The position numbers were made by a program, and so were the translations under genes. A model generated the notes under the pieces. The model did not search any database. It was not told the DNA's origin and saw nothing but the letters and a program-made list of their open reading frames with translations. From positions 41,374,408-41,438,407 of the forward strand of contig JAJKFL010000003.1 of assembly GCA_021186555.1 (NCBI GenBank): a stretch of 64,000 nt of DNA, written 5' to 3'. Shown here in pieces: positions 59,060 through 64,000 of this stretch. Source of the DNA: Reticulitermes speratus (taxonomy: Eukaryota > Arthropoda > Insecta > Blattodea > Rhinotermitidae). How positions within the stretch are numbered: the stretch's first letter is position 1; the number at the start of each line of letters is the position of its first letter.

Positions 59060-60195
59060 TTTCGTAATCAGTCTATAGAATACTGGCTTCAGATGCGCAT
59101 CTCGGTTCCACTGAGTCGGTTAATGCAATAGTTGAGAGTGAAGGACAGTTTATGGAAACTTTCAACAGATACGTGCGTTTGAATATAAAAAATAGATTTT
59201 CGCTATACTGTTTACCTTGCTTCACTCCGTCGTACATAATTTTGATAGGAACAAGAACTCGAACGTGAGTGCGATATTCTGCACAAATCCTTACTAAATA
59301 CAATACAATATGACATAGTTCAATTTTATGGCAAAAGAAGGGAGACCAGTTTTGTGTTCTGACGCAATGGTGTTAGCCACACAATGTAAAGAAGTCTACG
59401 TTAAATGGATGCCTCAGTGATATTGTTTATCGGTTTTATTCTTTGCTGTTCCCACAATAAAAAGGGCCGCTCAAAAAAAAAAAAAAAAACAAGCGTGATC
59501 ACGTCCAAAGGTATTCCACTTAATAGACTTGCAGACTGCGATTCGAGTATCAACTTACAATCCGTAATAAATGCACATCAATAACAAGCGAATATATTCC
59601 CTGACAAAAACATATTAATATATTGCGAGATATGATGTTCACAGCAAGTAGTGTTCAGAAATTATTTACCTTGAATATGAAGACATTACGCTCTTTCGAA
59701 GCGTCAGTAACTATTTACCGTGGACACGGCGTAATATATCAGACACCTTGTAATTTACGTTTGACTCAGCACCTTGATATTATTTTTTTTTTTCCAAAAA
59801 CGTACAAATGCTTTGAATAACGGGTTTGCTGATCCTGAGATTTGCAAAATATTTTACAGTAACACGTAATATATTTACTAAAAATTATCTAAAAACTGTT
59901 TCATAAAGCAGATGACCATTCCTCGAATTCGGTTTCCCGCACTAAGAGACATTTAAGTTACATCACTTTTGCATTCATGAAACTGATAACTTAAGCACAA
60001 AATACATTGTGGCTGAATATTAGTCACACAAACACGGTGTCACAAAGCTGAGGTCTACATACATAAATTTACAAGTTAAACATCTCAAGGTAACTAATAT
60101 AAGCTAACTTAATCCAATGTTGTGGAACAACATGGATTTTACATTCTTATTACCTTAATAATTTATCTGTACCATATAATCTATTGACATTGGTT
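59060..60195. other. A17 run, otherwise nothing
   Basis: A perfect run of 17 A at 59473-59489. No element could be assigned to it. Confidence 0.4.
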
Positions 60196-60201
60196 TAACA
60201 T

Positions 60202-60318
60202 GTGAAACATCACTAATATGTTCCTGGATTTTTCCCATTGTCACAGAACACTAACACACACGTTTCGAAAGCAGAGTGATAATGGAAAAAGTCCAGGAAC
60301 ATATTAATGATGTTTCAC
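60202..60318. mobile_element. Inverted-repeat element with a 31-bp loop
   Basis: GTGAAACATCACTAATATG to CATTGTCAC (60202-60244) is the inverse of GTGATAATGG to TTTCAC (60276-60318), about 43 bases with few mismatches. The loop on the minus strand, CTTTCGAAACGTGTGTG, again has the CGAAAC word. It lacks the ATGCACGG tail of the other fold-backs. Confidence 0.55.
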
Positions 60319-60372
60319 TTAATACTTTATATTTTGAATAAAACGTGATTATCCCGAACGTGAACAAAATCT

Positions 60373-60440
60373 ATGGTCATACCCATTTACAAAACGGGAG
60401 ATAAACGTAATGTGAGAAACTTCGCATCAATCAACTATAC
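60373..60440 (+). pseudogene. Reverse transcriptase N-terminal motif fragment
   Basis: The frame reads VIPIYKTGDKRNVRNFASIN. Non-LTR reverse transcriptases have 'IPI.KKGD....NYRPIS' at the start of the RT domain. About 20 codons match, and then the frame loses similarity. Confidence 0.6.
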
Positions 60441-60564
60441 ACAAATATGTCCCTACTATTCTTCTGGTAGGATTAACGTCAGTCGCGAATGGAATTTGTG
60501 CCCATCCAACGCAATTTGTCAACTGCCATTTTTTTTCTCATGTTCGTTCAACAGATAGACTACT

Positions 60565-62870
60565 ACGGGAAAATGACGGATCCCATTATGAAACTTTAAT
60601 AAGCCTACCTTAAATACACGACGTCCGTAAAATAACTTTACTAGTTTAATTTTACATTACTCAAAGCACTTTTCAAGATAGAGTTAAGAAATATAAACCG
60701 CCGGAAATGTCAACTGAAAGTGTTATGTGATATTAGCATAGTTTAATGTTAGCGCCACTACTCACTCTAGGAATGTCACCTTCCTGCCACACTCTGGAGA
60801 ATTCTATCTTCAGTGTTTTGCACATACGTTTGTGACCCGCCTCTTCAGCTTTTATGTTGTCGTCGGCAATGTGGGACATAAGCATGGTCCTTAACACATA
60901 ACCAGAAGAAAAATAACTGTGGAGAGGTCTGGTGATTTCGGGGGCCACGTAATCATCTTTCACAAGACGCTTATTACCCAAGTGTGGATGGTTTCTTGTT
61001 GAATCCTGTTCGTACTTCCGCCGAAACAGTAATTTCACGTGCACAACAGATCTTTTCCATCAAAGTTTTACATACAAGACTTTGTCAGGTCTGGAAGACA
61101 TTTTGCAATTCGGAAGAATGTAGCCCTGTTTAGCTGCCAAAATGCAGAGTGAGATTAAAAATATGAATTAAGACTTTCTGATTTGGTCTTTCCAATCGAT
61201 ATATATTTCAACTACATACGAAACTCGACCTGAAGAACACAAAATCCTCACTTCTGAAAAATTATTTATGAATCATCTTACCATCAATTCTGAGCTACTG
61301 ACAAATATAAATGTATAAAGACGTAAAAATCCGAATGAAGAAACTGCCCTCTTGCTAGTGAATATGTATGTGGAACAAGTTCATCAGAAAGTACGTAGAG
61401 TTGTGAAACGTAACCTATTATTTAAGAATGAAGGACAGATATTTAAAGTAAGTAATCACGGAATTATTTGCACCCAGATATATTAAGATAAATATTGAAG
61501 AATTAAATGACAATGTAGTTTGTGATTAGTGATTAGTTTATATTTCTCAATAGTGCAACCTCAGTAACGTTAAAAAGATTTCGATTTATTCAGGATGAGG
61601 AAACAAGAAATATACACAGAATTATTACTGAAGTTGAAATAATAAAAGACTGTGCAATAAATACAGCCCCATGAAATAATTTTCTAGGACGTGAACACTA
61701 CTGAAACGCCTCACGATCGTATTTCATGGCAGGATAACTTATCGTCATGTTAAATCACCTTGCTCTACTTAGGTTATTTACTTAGAGCCGTAACTGTATC
61801 CACATAAGTGCAAAATTATTCTTATGTCACGTTTGATATTCAAAACCTCCTACATATTTGGTACTACGGTAAATATGGCAAATAATAGAGATTAAATGAA
61901 ACAGCCAGTAACAAACAATAAGCATTTTAGCTGTCTATTACAGTATACATCCAAGTCTCTAATAATAACATGTAAACATAAAATTCAGCCTGTTTATTTG
62001 TATCGATCGTATCAGTTATGTGTCCACTATACTTTATTATTTTATACTATCACCTTATGACATAAACAACATTCAATTGTGCCCAATACTTCTACCTGAT
62101 ACACCACCCCATCGTGTTCCTACCTCCTGGATTCACAGAATGGCAGATAACTTCTCACGCCATCCATTTCATACCTCACTGTAAATACCCACAGGTAAGG
62201 CACTCAATCTCCCTCTCAATGAGTAAGATAAGTTAAGTCGATTTCCATGTAAACCCTCCGGCTCATAACTCTTTATTTGCATCCCTGCTACGTCTTTGAA
62301 CTAAAGGGCTCAATCTCCAGATTTCATCTTACCCAGTTCCTTCACACACAGAAACCAATTTTTTTTTTCCTACGCGTGAATTCTTAAGGAATTGAAAGAT
62401 GCAGAGAAATTCAGATCTAGATGCCCTTGTGGTCCTAAAAATAGAGCTTATCCGACGAAAGCACAGTTATCCTCATAGGTCTGCCATTAATACATGTGTG
62501 CTCTTCAGGCAGATGAAAGGAACAGGTAAAATTTACTTGATTCTTTCATAGAATCAATCTTAGTGACAAGAATAAACGCCAATCATAGAAGCGCTACCGA
62601 CTTAGAAAGCTTACGGATATATTAGCTAATAGCATGTGACCAACAGTCTTGGTTGACATAATACTTGTGAATAAGAGAAATTCCATTTGCAGTAACAAAG
62701 TTTCATTTGGGTCTTGCTAAGAGTACGATATCTATATTTCTTACATCTATGGGCATGAAACAAAATAATTTTTCAGAAATAGTACAGTATTTGTTCCGGC
62801 AGCAGCAGGAACATTCCAATTAAAGCTTTATTGCCATTTTGACAACAGGCCGCTACGGGAACCCACCTGA
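60565..62870. other. No recognisable feature
   Basis: A 103-codon minus frame at 60733-61044 begins with GTG and reads VKLLFRRKYEQDSTRNHPH. I do not recognise it. The rest is AT-rich. Confidence 0.35.
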
Positions 62871-62974
62871 ACCATGTAAATCCACTTTATATTCACCGTG
62901 CATCTTTTTATAATTGATTATTTGTACCAACAAATGCACTAAGACAGTTTTTTCACTGTTTTCTTTATTATAAG

Positions 62975-63021
62975 GATGCCCCAATACGCATTTCGGCAAT
63001 TATTTTGCCATCATCAGGGGG
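62975..63021 (-). ncRNA. Hammerhead-ribozyme-like motif (copy g, left arm)
   Basis: The mirror copy of 63244-63286 in the left arm, with the core TCATCAG at 63011-63017 in plus-strand reading. It would be made from the opposite strand. Confidence 0.5.
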
Positions 63022-63243
63022 TATTTTAAGTGAGTTTTTACATAGACCAATTCTTTGGTTACGTCATAACAGTGAGTCAGTATTTGTTACCACATCGTAT
63101 AAAATTTTGTATAATTAGTGGTATTGTTAGCAGCTTAACAATACCACTAATTATACAAAATTTTGTACGATGTGGTAACAAATACTGACTCACTGTTATG
63201 ACGTAACCAAAGAATTGGTCTATGTAAAAACTCACTTAAAATA

Positions 63244-63286
63244 CCCCCTGATGATGGCAAAATAATTGCCGAAATGCGTATTGGGG
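63244..63286 (+). ncRNA. Hammerhead-ribozyme-like motif (copy g, right arm)
   Basis: CCCC (63244-63247), CTGATGA (63248-63254), T, stem II GGCAA/TTGCC with loop AATAA, GAA (63271-63273), mini-helix AT/AT around GCGT, T63282, GGGG (63283-63286). Every helix is perfect. It is the best-preserved copy in the window. A single T separates CUGANGA from stem II. Confidence 0.65.
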
Positions 63287-63369
63287 CATCCTTATAATAA
63301 AGAAAACAGTGATAAAACTGTCTTAGTGCATTTGTTGGTACAAATAATCAATCATATAAATCCAGTTCA

Positions 63370-64000
63370 CACGCCCTTACCCTACTTTCTTAAGATAAGT
63401 ATAATCAACCCTGCTCTGCCACATACAAACTTGGTCTCCTAAATGGTCTCTTACATTAACATCGCTGGCCAAATTTTGTATGCATTATTTCTCATCGCTT
63501 ATGAGAGTATCTCGTCCCTCCTTTATATCAGCACCCTTATATTATCAGGCGAGTAGTAAGGATTATAAAGTGTGGTGAATTTTTCTCTTCTTTACCGTTA
63601 CTTAAATTCCGTTTGATCGAAATATGTATCATCAATGGATTATCACTGTAGGCACTTCTTCCGAATTGTAAAACATAATTAGTCCTATATGAAATAGTGT
63701 ATTGCTGGTGAAGGTACAGAGCATGGGATGTAACGTTTTCAGCGTGGGTAGTACCATCCGCTGTGTAACCAAGCGTCAGCAGGAGGCCCGTTCCCTAAGC
63801 CAGCTCGCTGGAGCATTTGATGCCCATTGAATCTCGCACGGAAATAATTAAACTCAGCAGAGAACCACGTCAGGTAGAAATTAATATAAAACTGCTAGTA
63901 CAGACGAAAACAAGAGAACGTAATCACTGAGCTGAGAAAAGAGGGCGAATAAATAGTATCAAAGTTCTTTACTGCAATCATCTATGAGTGAAATATGTAC
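63370..64000. other. No recognisable feature
   Basis: AT-rich DNA to the window edge, without a supported element. Confidence 0.4.

Larger units (their letters stand above)
62877..63364 (-). mobile_element. Large fold-back retroelement with two opposed ribozyme-like motifs
   Basis: Arms of about 218 bases (62913-63130 and 63135-63352) are inverted repeats with a loop of about four bases. Two single mismatches are visible, so the copy is young. On the minus strand the arm passes into AAAAAGATGCACGGTGAATA, the tail word also at 15750 and 55829. TAAATCCA occurs at 62877-62884 and 63357-63364, just outside, as a probable 8-bp duplication. Arm ends (TTGGTACAAATAATC and GTGCATTTGTTGG) match the arms of the other two elements. 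Confidence 0.78.

Noticed and set aside
60733-61044. 103-codon minus frame
   Set aside because: It begins with GTG, not ATG, and I recognise no domain. It could be an exon, but nothing in the sequence supports that.

Overview
The window looks like non-coding nuclear DNA from an insect, and I could support no host gene in it. Open frames are short and isolated, or they are frames held open by tandem repeats. Instead there are many degraded retrotransposons, several tRNA-derived SINE families, small inverted-repeat elements, microsatellites and long minisatellites. The peptide remnants (LINE C-termini such as 'GHVARMG' and 'DWI.LAQ.R..WRA', a Tc/mariner-like transposase, and SINE-derived phrases such as 'GGIRTHDPS') remind me of repeats in cockroaches and termites (Blattodea). 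That assignment is from memory and no search was run.

Layout. 0-5 kb: a SINE with target-site duplication (TSD) at 474-685 and a hammerhead-like RNA motif at 4002-4042. 5-9 kb: decayed SINE copies, an 11-copy 45-bp minisatellite (5902-6401) and a second hammerhead-like motif (8360-8402). 10-20 kb: LINE 3' fragments, a 1.6-kb minisatellite with 3 x 23-bp higher-order units (12650-14255), and a fold-back element with direct repeats (15592-15789). 20-32 kb: two inverted-repeat elements, a TSD-flanked SINE, a 16-bp minisatellite, LINE remnants and a broken transposase (31395-32000). 33-50 kb: SINEs of four families, a composite SINE (36344-36863), a GC/GT/G tract (40964-41011) and a clean 5'-truncated LINE insertion with a 13-bp TSD (47498-47900). 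50-64 kb: a 37-bp minisatellite, a TA-flanked MITE (55139-55322), two more fold-back elements carrying hammerhead-like motifs (55585-55862 and 62877-63364), and a SINE trimer inside one TSD (57722-58300).

The most interesting signal is a dispersed small RNA-like motif. Its core is CUGANGAU, then a hairpin, then GAAA, then a tiny hairpin and an A or U, closed by an outer helix. At five loci the outer helix has different bases but stays complementary, and every core base expected for a type I hammerhead ribozyme is present. Two of these copies, and a third damaged one, lie in fold-back elements that share the tail word ATGCACGGTGAA and are flanked by 8-12 bp direct repeats. I infer a family of mobile retroelements carrying ribozymes, possibly derived from Penelope-like elements. 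A second strong signal is that SINE junctions fall repeatedly at the tRNA B box, giving a SINE trimer and a SINE-in-SINE composite.
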